Part shown: in pieces, positions 53,590 to 63,669 of the stretch
Layout: the number at the start of each line of letters is the position of its first letter
How positions within the stretch are numbered: position 1 is the stretch's first letter
Notes under the pieces: model-generated
Databases searched by the model: none
What the model saw: only the letters and a program-made list of their open reading frames with translations
Told to the model about the DNA's origin: nothing
Position numbers and translations under genes: made by a program
NCBI RefSeq assembly: GCF_900105075.1
Contig: NZ_FNSK01000001.1
Coordinates: 1,067,001 to 1,131,000 of the forward strand
Origin: Rhodobacter sp. 24-YEA-8
GTDB lineage: Bacteria; Pseudomonadota; Alphaproteobacteria; Rhodobacterales; Rhodobacteraceae
DNA length: 64,000 bases
Direction: 5' to 3'

Positions 53590-56348
53590 ATGCGCTCCGT
53601 CTACTACTTCTGCGTGGTGTCACCAATCTCGCCCGACAACTGACCATGCGCACGGATGTATCGCCAGAGCTTGGTGGTATCACACCCGCCAACGTCCTGT
53701 TTGCGCAGGTGCGTGCTCTTGCGAAGGAGCCGCTTGATGGTGGGGGCGCCGTTGGTGAAACGCTGCTCAGCCTATATCCTGGCCCTCTTCATCTAGCCAA
53801 CCTAATGCTCGGACTCGAAGGGGACCTTCTGGCGACGGCGATCAGCCGCGTTCAGACTCCGGGAGATGTTGATGAACACGGTTGGTGGCAAACGCTTCGC
53901 CGAATGGCCCGAAAACGTCCCTATCTTTGGCGCAACCATCGTGAAGCAATCAATAAGGGATACCTTGAACAGGGCGTATCTTCGGCCATTAGCTTTCCGA
54001 CCGGCGGTGGCAAATCGACGCTCGCGGAACTGAAAATTGCGACTGCATTGCTGCGTGGAGAGCGGGTCATCTTCCTTGCTCCGACCCATGCACTCGTCGG
54101 GCAGACTCAGAGGTCGCTTGCAGGCACGTTCCACGACTACAGCGTTCTTGCCGATGTCGACGATGAACACGGAGTTGGTGAAGACGTGGCGCTCGGAGAA
54201 GTCACAGTAATGACGCCCGAACGTTGCCTGATGTTACTCTCTGTGGATCGGGAGGCCTTCTCTGATCTGGGACTTATTGTCTTCGACGAATGTCATCTTT
54301 TGCATCCCAGGGATGATGATCGAAGTCGTCGCGGGCTTGATGCGATGCTCGCTATTCTCAACCTTACGAGCGTGGCACCCGCAGCGGACTTGCTCCTTCT
54401 CTCCGCCATGATGAAAAACACGGGGGAGATCGCTGGATGGCTTGCCTATCTGACCGGTCGCCCATGTCTCACGCTCGACCTGAGCTGGAAGCCAACGCGC
54501 CAGGTGCGTGGCTGCATTGTCTACCCTGCCGAACAGATTAGTGCGCTCAAGAAGGTCCTCGCTAAAGCTGGCGCCGAGTATCCGGATCGCAGCACTTTGC
54601 CTGCTTCGGTGAAGAATAAATTGCTCGCCCGACCCTTTGGTCTTTTCAGTCTACTCCAGACCTGGTCGACGACAGATCGCGACGACTATGCATTGCTTCA
54701 GCTCCTTGAGGGGCGCGGCTTACTGACCGCAGGGCGTTCAAAGCGCGGAACATGGTATCTCACGCCGAATGGCAATGAGACGAGTAGCTCGATTGCGGCA
54801 GCTGCGGCGACCTCGGGTATGAAGACGTTGGTTTTTGTCCAGACCACCGTTTTTTGTGAGAGCTGTGTAAAGCACTTCCCAGCTCGAATAGCGGCCAGCC
54901 AGATCACACTCACAGAGGAAGAACAGGCTTGGCGAACCCTCGCAGTGGAGGAGATGGGAGGATCTCAATACTGCTATATGCAGCTGGCCGCGGATGGAAC
55001 TCTCAGGACGGGGACTGCTAGCCATCACGCACTTCTGTTGCGCGAAGAGCGCGAATTGCACGAAAGCCTCTTTCGACGGCCCGACGGTATCAAGGTGCTT
55101 TTCGCGACCTCGACCCTTGCGCAAGGGATGAACCTGCCGAGCGAGGCGGTCATCATTTCTGGCGACAGCCGGTTCGATTCAGAAGCCGACAAGATGCAAA
55201 AGCTCGAAGCACATGAGCTCTTGAACGCCGCCGGGCGAGCTGGCCGAGCCGGAGAGGGAGCACAGGGTTTTGTCCTGCTGGTTCCGAGCAAAGTCATCGA
55301 CTTCGATGACAGGAATAATCAGATCAGTGGTCATTGGATGGAGTTGCAGTCAATCTTTGAGCAGGCTGACCAGTGTCTTGTCATTGATGACCCGCTGAAG
55401 GTGGTGCTCGACCGTATCCATGACGGGGTCACACAAACCGGCTCATCAGCTTATTTGCTAAGCAAGCTGCCACTATCGATCGCGGGGACAGATAGCGACC
55501 CAGCGGAGGCGTTACTCCGCAAGAGCTTCAGCGCATATCGCGCGATCATTGCCGCCGATGCCGATTGGACGAGCACGCGCATTGCGTCCGCCCTAGCTGC
55601 CCGGACAAAGCTAGATCTGCCGGAATCTGACCGTTGGCTCGAGCAGGTCGCAGGAGCAACAGGGCTCCCCGCATCAATACTGCAACAGATGATTGAACGA
55701 GTTGATGCCGATGACTTTTCTGGAACGACGAAAGAGGTGGTCGTGGGGTTGCTCGACTGGCTCGATACTCATCCGCGCCAGTTGCTCATCTTGGTGCGCC
55801 CTGAGAGCCTGGAGGAGATGTTCGGCACTGCCTACAAAAAACTCAGCGATGACGAGGCACGCGGAAAACTCGCGTTGAAATGGCTTCGTAAGCTTTGGCC
55901 GATCTGGATGTCGGGAGCCCCTTTGTGCGAGATTGAAAGGGCATTCCTCGGACCCACTGCTAATCTCAAAAAGTGTAAAAACGCCCGAGTGTTTGCCTCA
56001 CGGCTTGTTCCCGATCTTGCGTTTCTCGCGGGACTTCCCGGGCGACTGGTCGCAGCGCGCTTGCGCGCCGCCGGAGATGAAACACCTATTTCAAGTGTGC
56101 TCGCCTCACTGAGCGCAGCCGTCAGAGAGGGCTGCGATAGTCCGGAAAGCCTAGCCGTGCGGCTCCATCTGACGCGCACCGCGTCGAGGGTTGCGGCGCG
56201 CAAACATTATGAAGGTATCCGACGCCACATTCGGCCAGGACAGCCCTATGAGAGCATCGAAGACACTCTTGATCGCATCCGAACTGCTGAAATTCTAAGT
56301 GATTTCGACAACATTGAAGACCTCGGCGACTCTGAATCGAAGAGCTAA
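53358..56348 (+). CDS. Large Ski2-like superfamily 2 helicase, likely defence-associated
   Basis: About 996 codons open; the start is uncertain because the first 65 codons look non-coding. Helicase motifs: I FPTGGGKST (Lys219), Ia APTHALVGQ, II DECH (310-313), III SAMMKN, V ATSTLAQGMNLPSEAVI and VI NAAGRAGRAG (about 623-632). A winged-helix segment and a long helical C-terminus follow, as in Ski2/Hel308-like enzymes and HamB of the Hachiman system. GC content and codon choice are lower than neighbours, and no partner gene (HamA, nuclease or methylase) lies either side. DNA or RNA unwinding is secure; a defence role is inference. Confidence 0.75.
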   Translation: MGAMYRRPAIRGFNKVVRSRTTSASFLPLVQPGANLRPDGGHPASARTAQRKTLELPLLSCGVRHELDRLDLGLRALNALRLLLLRGVTNLARQLTMRTDVSPELGGITPANVLFAQVRALAKEPLDGGGAVGETLLSLYPGPLHLANLMLGLEGDLLATAISRVQTPGDVDEHGWWQTLRRMARKRPYLWRNHREAINKGYLEQGVSSAISFPTGGGKSTLAELKIATALLRGERVIFLAPTHALVGQTQRSLAGTFHDYSVLADVDDEHGVGEDVALGEVTVMTPERCLMLLSVDREAFSDLGLIVFDECHLLHPRDDDRSRRGLDAMLAILNLTSVAPAADLLLLSAMMKNTGEIAGWLAYLTGRPCLTLDLSWKPTRQVRGCIVYPAEQISALKKVLAKAGAEYPDRSTLPASVKNKLLARPFGLFSLLQTWSTTDRDDYALLQLLEGRGLLTAGRSKRGTWYLTPNGNETSSSIAAAAATSGMKTLVFVQTTVFCESCVKHFPARIAASQITLTEEEQAWRTLAVEEMGGSQYCYMQLAADGTLRTGTASHHALLLREERELHESLFRRPDGIKVLFATSTLAQGMNLPSEAVIISGDSRFDSEADKMQKLEAHELLNAAGRAGRAGEGAQGFVLLVPSKVIDFDDRNNQISGHWMELQSIFEQADQCLVIDDPLKVVLDRIHDGVTQTGSSAYLLSKLPLSIAGTDSDPAEALLRKSFSAYRAIIAADADWTSTRIASALAARTKLDLPESDRWLEQVAGATGLPASILQQMIERVDADDFSGTTKEVVVGLLDWLDTHPRQLLILVRPESLEEMFGTAYKKLSDDEARGKLALKWLRKLWPIWMSGAPLCEIERAFLGPTANLKKCKNARVFASRLVPDLAFLAGLPGRLVAARLRAAGDETPISSVLASLSAAVREGCDSPESLAVRLHLTRTASRVAARKHYEGIRRHIRPGQPYESIEDTLDRIRTAEILSDFDNIEDLGDSESKS

Positions 56349-56528
56349 GCTCAAATCAACCGTGGCTCATACCGAGGAATGGCCAGGCACGAGCATGGTC
56401 CGACCTGCTGATCCTAGAAACTGCCGAAAATCGGCAAATTGTGAATCCGATGCATAGTCGCAACTAACAGAAACCCGGTTCCGGTGCTTTCAATGTTAGA
56501 TTTTACACAAACCCTGGCGTCGCACAGA

Positions 56529-57074
56529 TCAGCTCTCCAGCTCGCTGTCCCAATAGAGGAAATCGAGCCAGCTGTGATGAACGTCCGATTGCGGATAGCG
56601 TGGCGCGGCCATGACCAGTTCGCGGCGGGTCGGGGTGTAAGGTGCGCGCAGGAGTTTCATCCCGGCCTCTTTCGGGGTCCGGTTGGCTTTGCGGTGGTTG
56701 CAGGGCGCGCAGGCGGCGACGATATTTTCCCAGGACGACCGCCCGCCGCGCGAGCGTGGCTGGACATGGTCGAAAGTCAGCTGATCCGACAAAAACCGCC
56801 GGCCACAATACTGGCACAGCCATTTGTCGCGGCAATAGATGTTGAAGCGGGTAAAGGCTGGCCAGCCATCCAGCCGCTGATATTGTTTCAGCGCGACCAC
56901 GCTTGGCACGCGCATCGTGATGCTGGGTGAACGCACCACATGGTCATATTCGGCCACAAGGCTCACCCGGTTCAGGATGATGGCCGTCACCGCATCCTTC
57001 CAGTGCCAGGATGAGGGCGGATTGCAGGACAGGGGGCGGAAGTCTGAATTCAGGACAAGGGTCTGTATCGCCAT
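56529..57074 (-). CDS. HNH endonuclease
   Basis: 181 residues from ATG 57074 (the second of two). CQYCGRRF and CAPCNHRKANRTP form the zinc knuckle around the HNH core LTFDHVQPRSRGGRSSWENIV. The family is widespread as a chromosomal gene in alphaproteobacteria and is not necessarily part of a restriction system. It is separated from the helicase by 180 bases and points the other way. Confidence 0.9.
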   Translation of the reverse strand: MAIQTLVLNSDFRPLSCNPPSSWHWKDAVTAIILNRVSLVAEYDHVVRSPSITMRVPSVVALKQYQRLDGWPAFTRFNIYCRDKWLCQYCGRRFLSDQLTFDHVQPRSRGGRSSWENIVAACAPCNHRKANRTPKEAGMKLLRAPYTPTRRELVMAAPRYPQSDVHHSWLDFLYWDSELES

Positions 57075-57863
57075 CACATATTACTCTCTGCCATCCGCCG
57101 CGGGGCGTTTCCCGGGGCAGAGCAAACCCGGCTGCGGCCGGCTGGGGAAAAAGAAAAAGGCGCGTGACCAGCACGCGCCCGATATGGATTTCTCGATGAT
57201 GTCGTCCGAAGGCTCGTCTGCGTGTTCATCTGGCTGACAGGACGGATCGTGTGCTGACCGGGATGCGGCCAGCTGCAACTTTGCCGGAAGAAGGGGCCGG
57301 TTGCGCGGCGATGCCCGGACCAAAGCCGGGTGACGCGAAGGCTGCGGGGAAAGGGGCAGCTGCGACGGGGGCGGGGGCTGTGAAGACGGGCATGGGGCAG
57401 AAAGCAGCCGCAGCGCGGCACAAGGCCTGCCGCAACCCCGGCCTCACTCGCCTTATATCCAGAGCTCCTGCCTTCCATATCCGTCGGCTCCTGCCTACAG
57501 CTGGTATGGCCGCACCGTATTTGGCCCGGTCGGTCCGGGCGGCGGAGAGGGCTTTGGCCCAAACTGTTCCACCGATCCGGACGAGCCGACTATATATGGG
57601 CGCGACCCCTGTGCAACCCCCTGGTGACGGACGGTCTCCGGGGCGTTACCTCTTCCTGGCGGTCGAGTGAAACAGGGGCATGACAGCGGGCACCGGCAAG
57701 GGTCTGCCGTTGCGCAATCAGGGGTCCGGCCTTGCCCTTGCCGGAAGACGGGCGAGCGCATAAACCCGCGCGACAAGGCTCGCGAAAGACCGGGACTGTC
57801 CTGGGCCGGAGAGAGCAAAGCCCCGCCCGTCAGATCTGAACCCCTTACCCGAAAGCCCTCAGG
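57075..57863. other. Gene-poor stretch between HNH and transglycosylase genes
   Basis: No secure gene. A plus-strand frame at about 57430-57603 reads as a plausible Pro/Gly/Tyr/Cys-rich peptide (PYIQSSCLPYPSAPAYSWYG, then FGPNCSTDPDEPTIYGRDPC) but has no start codon, so it may be the end of a frameshifted secreted-protein gene. Confidence 0.35.
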
Positions 57864-58337
57864 ATGCATCTGGACCGCCGCTCTTTGCTTGCCCTTGCTC
57901 TTGTTGCGCCCCTTGCCCTCGTGGCCTGTTCCCGCCGGCAACCCGCCGGGCCGTCGTCATCACAGGGGCTTAATGCCGGGGAGACGCCCGAGATGCGGGC
58001 CCTGATCCGCAAATATGCGGCAGAGCATCAGATCCCGGAGAGCCTTTTGCACCGGATGATCAGGCGCGAGAGCGGCTATAATCCGGCGGCGCGCAACGGG
58101 CCCTATTACGGTCTGCTGCAGATCCATCCGCAGACCGCAAGGACCATGGGCTATAATGGGCCGCCGGAAGGGTTGCTGAATGCCGAGACCAATCTGCGCT
58201 ATGCCGGAAAATATCTCCGCGGCGCCTGGATGGTCTCGGATGGCAGCCAGGACCGGGCCGAGAAGTGGTATGCTAATGGCTATTATTACGAGGCCAAGCG
58301 GCGCGGGATTTTGCGCGAGACCGGGTTGAAATCGTAA
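57864..58337 (+). CDS. Lipoprotein lytic transglycosylase (SLT domain)
   Basis: 157 residues. A lipobox lies in LALVACSRR (Cys about 22). The SLT fold starts near residue 46 (IRKYAAEHQIPESLLHRMIR) with catalytic Glu in RRESGYNP, then NGPYYGLLQIHPQTARTMGY and LRYAGKYLRGAW. It should cleave glycan strands from the outer-membrane-facing side. It is small for the family, having only the catalytic domain. Confidence 0.88.
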   Translation: MHLDRRSLLALALVAPLALVACSRRQPAGPSSSQGLNAGETPEMRALIRKYAAEHQIPESLLHRMIRRESGYNPAARNGPYYGLLQIHPQTARTMGYNGPPEGLLNAETNLRYAGKYLRGAWMVSDGSQDRAEKWYANGYYYEAKRRGILRETGLKS

Positions 58338-58406
58338 GGCCTGGCTGAAAGCGCCGAAAAAAAGGGGGGCCAGACGGCCCCCCGATCCTCAGATCACCCG
58401 GTATCC

Positions 58407-59531
58407 TCAGATCACCTTGTCAAGCGCACGGGTCAGCCGCGCGACAGTGCCATCGACATCCTTCAGCTTGTCGAGACCGAACAGCCCGAGCCGGAAGCTG
58501 CGGAAGGTCTCGCCCTCATTGATCTGCAATGGCACACCTGCGGCGATCTGGACCCCCTCGGTGCGGAATTTGGCGCCGTTCTGGATGGCGGGGTCGTCAG
58601 TATAGCTGACCACAACGCCGGGGGCTGCAAAACCTTCGGCCGCGACCGAGCGGATGCCGCGCGCGGCCAGCGCGGCGCGGACTTTGCGGCCCAGATCCCA
58701 TTGCGCCTCTTTCGCGGCGTCCAGCCCCATCTCGCGGGTTTCCTGCATCGCGTCGCGGAAGGCGAGGATCGCATCGGTTGGCATGGTGGCATGATAGGCG
58801 TGGCCGCCATCTTCATAGGCCTTCATGATCGCGCGCCATTTCTTCAGATCCAGCGCGAAACTGTTCGAAGTGGTGTTTGCGAGACGTTCCTCGGCGCGCG
58901 GGCCCAGCACCACGATCCCGGCGGCGGGCGAAGACGACCAGCCCTTTTGCGGCGCGGAAATCAGCACATCGACCGAGAGTGCCGCCATATCGACCCAGAT
59001 CGTGCCCGATGCGATGCAATCAAGCACAAACAGCGCACCGACCTCGCGGGCAGCCTCGCCGATCTGGCGGATGTAATCATCGGGAAGGATGATGCCGGAG
59101 GCGGTTTCGACATGCGGCGCGAAAACGGCGTCTGGCCTGGTTTCGCGGATCCTCGCGACCACTTCCCCGACGGGAGGCGGCGCGAAAGGCGAGGTCGGGT
59201 CATTGCCGGCGGCGCGCGCCATGGCGACCTCGACCTCGCTCGCAAAACCACCCATGTCGAAGATCTGGCTCCAGCGGAACGAGAAAAATCCGTTGCGCAC
59301 CACCAGGACGCGACCACTCCCGAACTGGCGTGCGACGGATTCCATCGCATAGGTGCCGCCGCCGGGGACGAGTGCCACGGCGCTGCCATTATAGACCTCG
59401 CGCAGCCAGCCCGAGACATCGCGCATCACCTGCTGGAACCGCGCTGACATATGATTCAGCGAACGGTCGGTGAAGACGACCGAAAACTCCTCCAGCCCCT
59501 CGGGGTCGATATGGTCATGCGGCAGTTTCAT
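58407..59531 (-). CDS. Class V aminotransferase
   Basis: 374 residues of the aspartate aminotransferase superfamily, class V. ALVPGGGTYAMES is the phosphate-binding turn, LFVLDCIASGTIWVD holds the PLP-contact Asp, and Lys in ISAPQKGWSSSP forms the Schiff base. Such enzymes include serine-glyoxylate and alanine-glyoxylate aminotransferases; the exact substrate is not evident. An Lrp-type regulator is encoded 73 bases upstream on the same strand and probably controls it. Confidence 0.87.
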   Translation of the reverse strand: MKLPHDHIDPEGLEEFSVVFTDRSLNHMSARFQQVMRDVSGWLREVYNGSAVALVPGGGTYAMESVARQFGSGRVLVVRNGFFSFRWSQIFDMGGFASEVEVAMARAAGNDPTSPFAPPPVGEVVARIRETRPDAVFAPHVETASGIILPDDYIRQIGEAAREVGALFVLDCIASGTIWVDMAALSVDVLISAPQKGWSSSPAAGIVVLGPRAEERLANTTSNSFALDLKKWRAIMKAYEDGGHAYHATMPTDAILAFRDAMQETREMGLDAAKEAQWDLGRKVRAALAARGIRSVAAEGFAAPGVVVSYTDDPAIQNGAKFRTEGVQIAAGVPLQINEGETFRSFRLGLFGLDKLKDVDGTVARLTRALDKVI

Positions 59532-59604
59532 AGTATTCCTCCTGTGGCAGCGTGACGCTAGCGCCGCGAGCAGGGCTGCGCCACCGGAATTTCACGCTGA
59601 AGGA

Positions 59605-60069
59605 TCAGCCAAAAGGTCCGGGACGGCGCTCTTCGGTCAGCACGACATTGGCCTCGACATTTCCGACCCCGGGCAGCGTCATCACCCGCCGCCGCAGCAC
59701 ACGCTCGAAATCCGCAAGATCGCGGGCGACGACGCGCAGGCGGTAGTCGAACAGGCCCAGCACGTGCTGCACGACCTGGACTTCGGGGATGGCGGTGGCG
59801 GCGCGTTCGAAATCCTCAAGGCTGACGCGGCCTTTGGTCGCCAGTTTGATCCCCAGGAACACCGTCACGCCAAAGCCAAGGCTTGCGCGGTCAACCTCGA
59901 CCCGGCGGCCTTTGATCACGCCGGTCTCTTCCAGCCGCCGGATGCGTCGCCAGGTGGCGGGTTGCGACAGACCATGGCGCCGGCCGATTTCGCCCGCGCC
60001 GAGATTTGCGTCCATCGCAAGGTCGCGCAAAATGGCGCGGTCGGTCTCATCCAGTCCGGCGGTGGTCAT
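59605..60069 (-). CDS. Lrp/AsnC family regulator, next to aminotransferase
   Basis: 154 residues from ATG 60069, which begins just before the conserved HTH (LDETDRAILRDLAMDANLGA ... GLSQPATWRRIRRLEETGVI). The RAM domain follows with VVQHVLGLFDYRLRVVARDL. It shares orientation with the aminotransferase gene and is one of two Lrp genes within 1.2 kb. Confidence 0.9.
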   Translation of the reverse strand: MTTAGLDETDRAILRDLAMDANLGAGEIGRRHGLSQPATWRRIRRLEETGVIKGRRVEVDRASLGFGVTVFLGIKLATKGRVSLEDFERAATAIPEVQVVQHVLGLFDYRLRVVARDLADFERVLRRRVMTLPGVGNVEANVVLTEERRPGPFG

Positions 60070-60124
60070 GCCATTCCCTTTTCCTTTAGTGGCGTCCTGC
60101 GTCAGTCTTGCCCGATGCCTGTAG

Positions 60125-60247
60125 TCATGCTTGCCGGCGCCCATCCACCACGATCACATCGAGGGTATAGCCGTGCCCATTGCCACCCGAGTAGTAAAGC
60201 AGATAGCCGGGTGAGGTGCATTTTCCTTTGGATCTGGCCTTTTTCAC
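60125..60247 (-). CDS. Possible 40-residue ORF between two Lrp genes
   Basis: A GTG-started frame encoding VKKARSKGKCTSPGYLLYYS and then GGNGHGYTLDVIVVDGRRQA. The composition looks like protein rather than noise, and codon third positions are mixed. An in-frame TAG lies eight codons upstream, so it is either a small gene or the end of a broken one. No family recognised. Confidence 0.25.
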   Translation of the reverse strand: MKKARSKGKCTSPGYLLYYSGGNGHGYTLDVIVVDGRRQA

Positions 60248-60290
60248 CAGTTTTATGATGATCGGCTAAGTCTGGATGAACGGCGATGGG

Positions 60291-61910
<1,620 letters not shown>

Positions 61911-61923
61911 TTGCAGAATGACA

Positions 61924-61952
61924 GGGCGCCGGAGAGATCCGGCGCCCTTTTT
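61924..61952 (+). terminator. Rho-independent terminator of ilvC
   Basis: Perfect 9-bp stem GGGCGCCGG (61924-61932) / CCGGCGCCC (61939-61947), loop AGAGAT, then TTTTTC, 13 bases after the ilvC stop. Confidence 0.92.
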
Positions 61953-62182
61953 CTTTCAGGGGGCACTGTTGCCCCTGAAGATCAGGACCGCTCCGCCGGA
62001 TGGGGGCGGGGAAGGTCTGGCGCTCAGCCGCCCGACACCGGAGGAACATCGCGCCCACCAGCCCCGGGCCGGGATTGACCCTGCCAGAGAGGCGATCTTC
62101 CGCTTTTGCCTCCTGCGGCAGCGTCCGCTTAACAGAGGGAATTGCGTTCAGAGCCGGATGATGACTCCCGCAAGCCATGCAT

Positions 62183-62312
62183 TTTTCGCAATCCGGCCAG
62201 TCACCCGCGCTTTGTCGCTTTCACCCGGATTGACAAAGCTTTACCGCAACCAGTCAGCGCGGATTGCGAAAAGCGACCCGCCAGTGCAACAAAATTACCC
62301 GGATTGAGAAAT
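62183..62312. repeat. Four copies of a 14-bp motif upstream of the MHS transporter
   Basis: The word CCGGATTGNGAAAA occurs as CCGGATTGACAAAG (62225-62238), GCGGATTGCGAAAA (62259-62272) and CCGGATTGAGAAAT (62299-62312, overlapping the start codon), plus one inverted copy, TTTTCGCAATCCGG (62183-62196). Direct copies start 34 and 40 bases apart, close to helical phasing only roughly. This looks like a multi-site operator for the transporter gene. Confidence 0.55.
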
Positions 62313-63612
62313 GTCTGACACCACTCTGGCCGGCGGTACCGCCGCCGAAGGGCCGAAGAATTCGCCGCGGCGTGTGCTGCTGGCAAGTCTGATCGGCACC
62401 ACCATCGAGTTCTTCGACTTCTATGCCTATGCCACGGCTGCCGTGCTGGTCTTCCCGGCGCTGTTCTTCCCGGGTTCTGACCCGATGACCGCGCTGCTGG
62501 CCTCGTTTGCGACCTTCTCGATCGCTTTTTTTGCGCGGCCTTTCGGTGCCATTGTCTTTGGCCATTTCGGAGACCGGATCGGCCGCAAGGCGACGCTTGT
62601 GGCGGCGCTGCTGACCATGGGGGTTTCGACCGTCATCATCGGCATGCTGCCGACCTATGCACAGATCGGTGTCGCGGCGCCCCTGCTGCTGGCGGTTTGC
62701 CGTTTTGGTCAGGGCTTTGGCCTTGGCGGTGAATGGGGCGGTGCGGTGCTGCTGGCCACTGAAAACGCCCCCGAGGGCAAGCGGTCCTGGTATGGCATGT
62801 TCCCGCAGCTCGGCGCGCCTGTCGGCCTGTTCCTGTCATCGGGCTTCTTCTGGATCCTGCTGCATTTCATCTCGGAAGAACAGTTCATGGCCTGGGGCTG
62901 GCGCCTGCCATTCCTCGCCTCGATCTTCCTGATCGTGCTGGGGCTCTGGGTGCGGATGTCGATCTCGGAAACCCCGGAATTCGCGAAAGCCATCGAGAAG
63001 AAAGAACGCGTGAGCGTGCCGGTCGCCGAGGTGTTCAGGAACCACAAGCGCAATCTGTTCCTTGGAACTTTTGTGGCGCTGGTGACTTTCGTGCTGTTCT
63101 ACATCTGCTCGGCCTGGCTGCTGGGCTATAACATCAAGACGTTGGGCATCCCCTTCAAGGATGCGCTGCTGATCCAGATCTACGGCTCGGTGATCTTCGG
63201 TCTTGCGATCCCCTTTGCGGGCAAGGTCGCGGACCGGGTTGGCCGCTACAGCTTCCTGATCGTGGTGACGGTTCTGATCGGGATCTTCTCGTTCTTCCTC
63301 GGCCCGCTGATGCAGGGTACGGCCGATGATGAAAGCTCGATCTACCTCTTTGTCACCATCGGCATGTTCCTGATGGGGCTGACCTATGGGGTAATCGGCG
63401 CAGTGCTGGCGGCACCATTCCCGACCAGGGTGCGCTATACCGGCTCGTCGATCACCTTCAACTTTGCCGGCATCTTCGGCGCCTCGCTCGCACCCTATGC
63501 CGCAACCTGGCTGCAGGCGAATTACGGCATGGCCTATGTCGGCTATTACATGCTGCTGGCTGCCGTGATCACGCTGGTCTGCATCATCGCCTCGGGCCGC
63601 AAAGAGGTCTGA
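62311..63612 (+). CDS. MHS-type MFS transporter (metabolite:H+ symporter)
   Basis: 433 residues with 12 membrane helices. The N-terminal SLIGTTIEFFDFYAYATAAV is the MHS signature of helix 1, and HFGDRIGRKATL is the loop 2-3 MFS motif. The family imports betaine, proline, citrate, alpha-ketoglutarate, shikimate or similar acids with protons. The substrate is unknown. It begins after a 350-base upstream region that holds four copies of a 14-bp motif and ends at a strong terminator. Confidence 0.92.
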   Translation: MSDTTLAGGTAAEGPKNSPRRVLLASLIGTTIEFFDFYAYATAAVLVFPALFFPGSDPMTALLASFATFSIAFFARPFGAIVFGHFGDRIGRKATLVAALLTMGVSTVIIGMLPTYAQIGVAAPLLLAVCRFGQGFGLGGEWGGAVLLATENAPEGKRSWYGMFPQLGAPVGLFLSSGFFWILLHFISEEQFMAWGWRLPFLASIFLIVLGLWVRMSISETPEFAKAIEKKERVSVPVAEVFRNHKRNLFLGTFVALVTFVLFYICSAWLLGYNIKTLGIPFKDALLIQIYGSVIFGLAIPFAGKVADRVGRYSFLIVVTVLIGIFSFFLGPLMQGTADDESSIYLFVTIGMFLMGLTYGVIGAVLAAPFPTRVRYTGSSITFNFAGIFGASLAPYAATWLQANYGMAYVGYYMLLAAVITLVCIIASGRKEV

Positions 63613-63634
63613 TCCCAGGCTGACCAACCAAGAA

Positions 63635-63661
63635 GGGCCGGAGCGATGCTCCGGCCCTTTT
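63635..63661 (+). terminator. Rho-independent terminator of the MHS gene
   Basis: 10-bp perfect stem GGGCCGGAGC (63635-63644) / GCTCCGGCCC (63648-63657), loop GAT, then TTTTG. It may also serve the convergent partial gene. Confidence 0.9.
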
Positions 63662-63669
63662 GCTTTGTC

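Noticed and set aside
53150..56480. Integration of the helicase at the rnpB 3' end with a duplicated att site
   Set aside because: The only similarity between the rnpB end and 56440-56480 is a short GCAA(A)CTAAC word; no integrase gene or longer direct repeat is visible.
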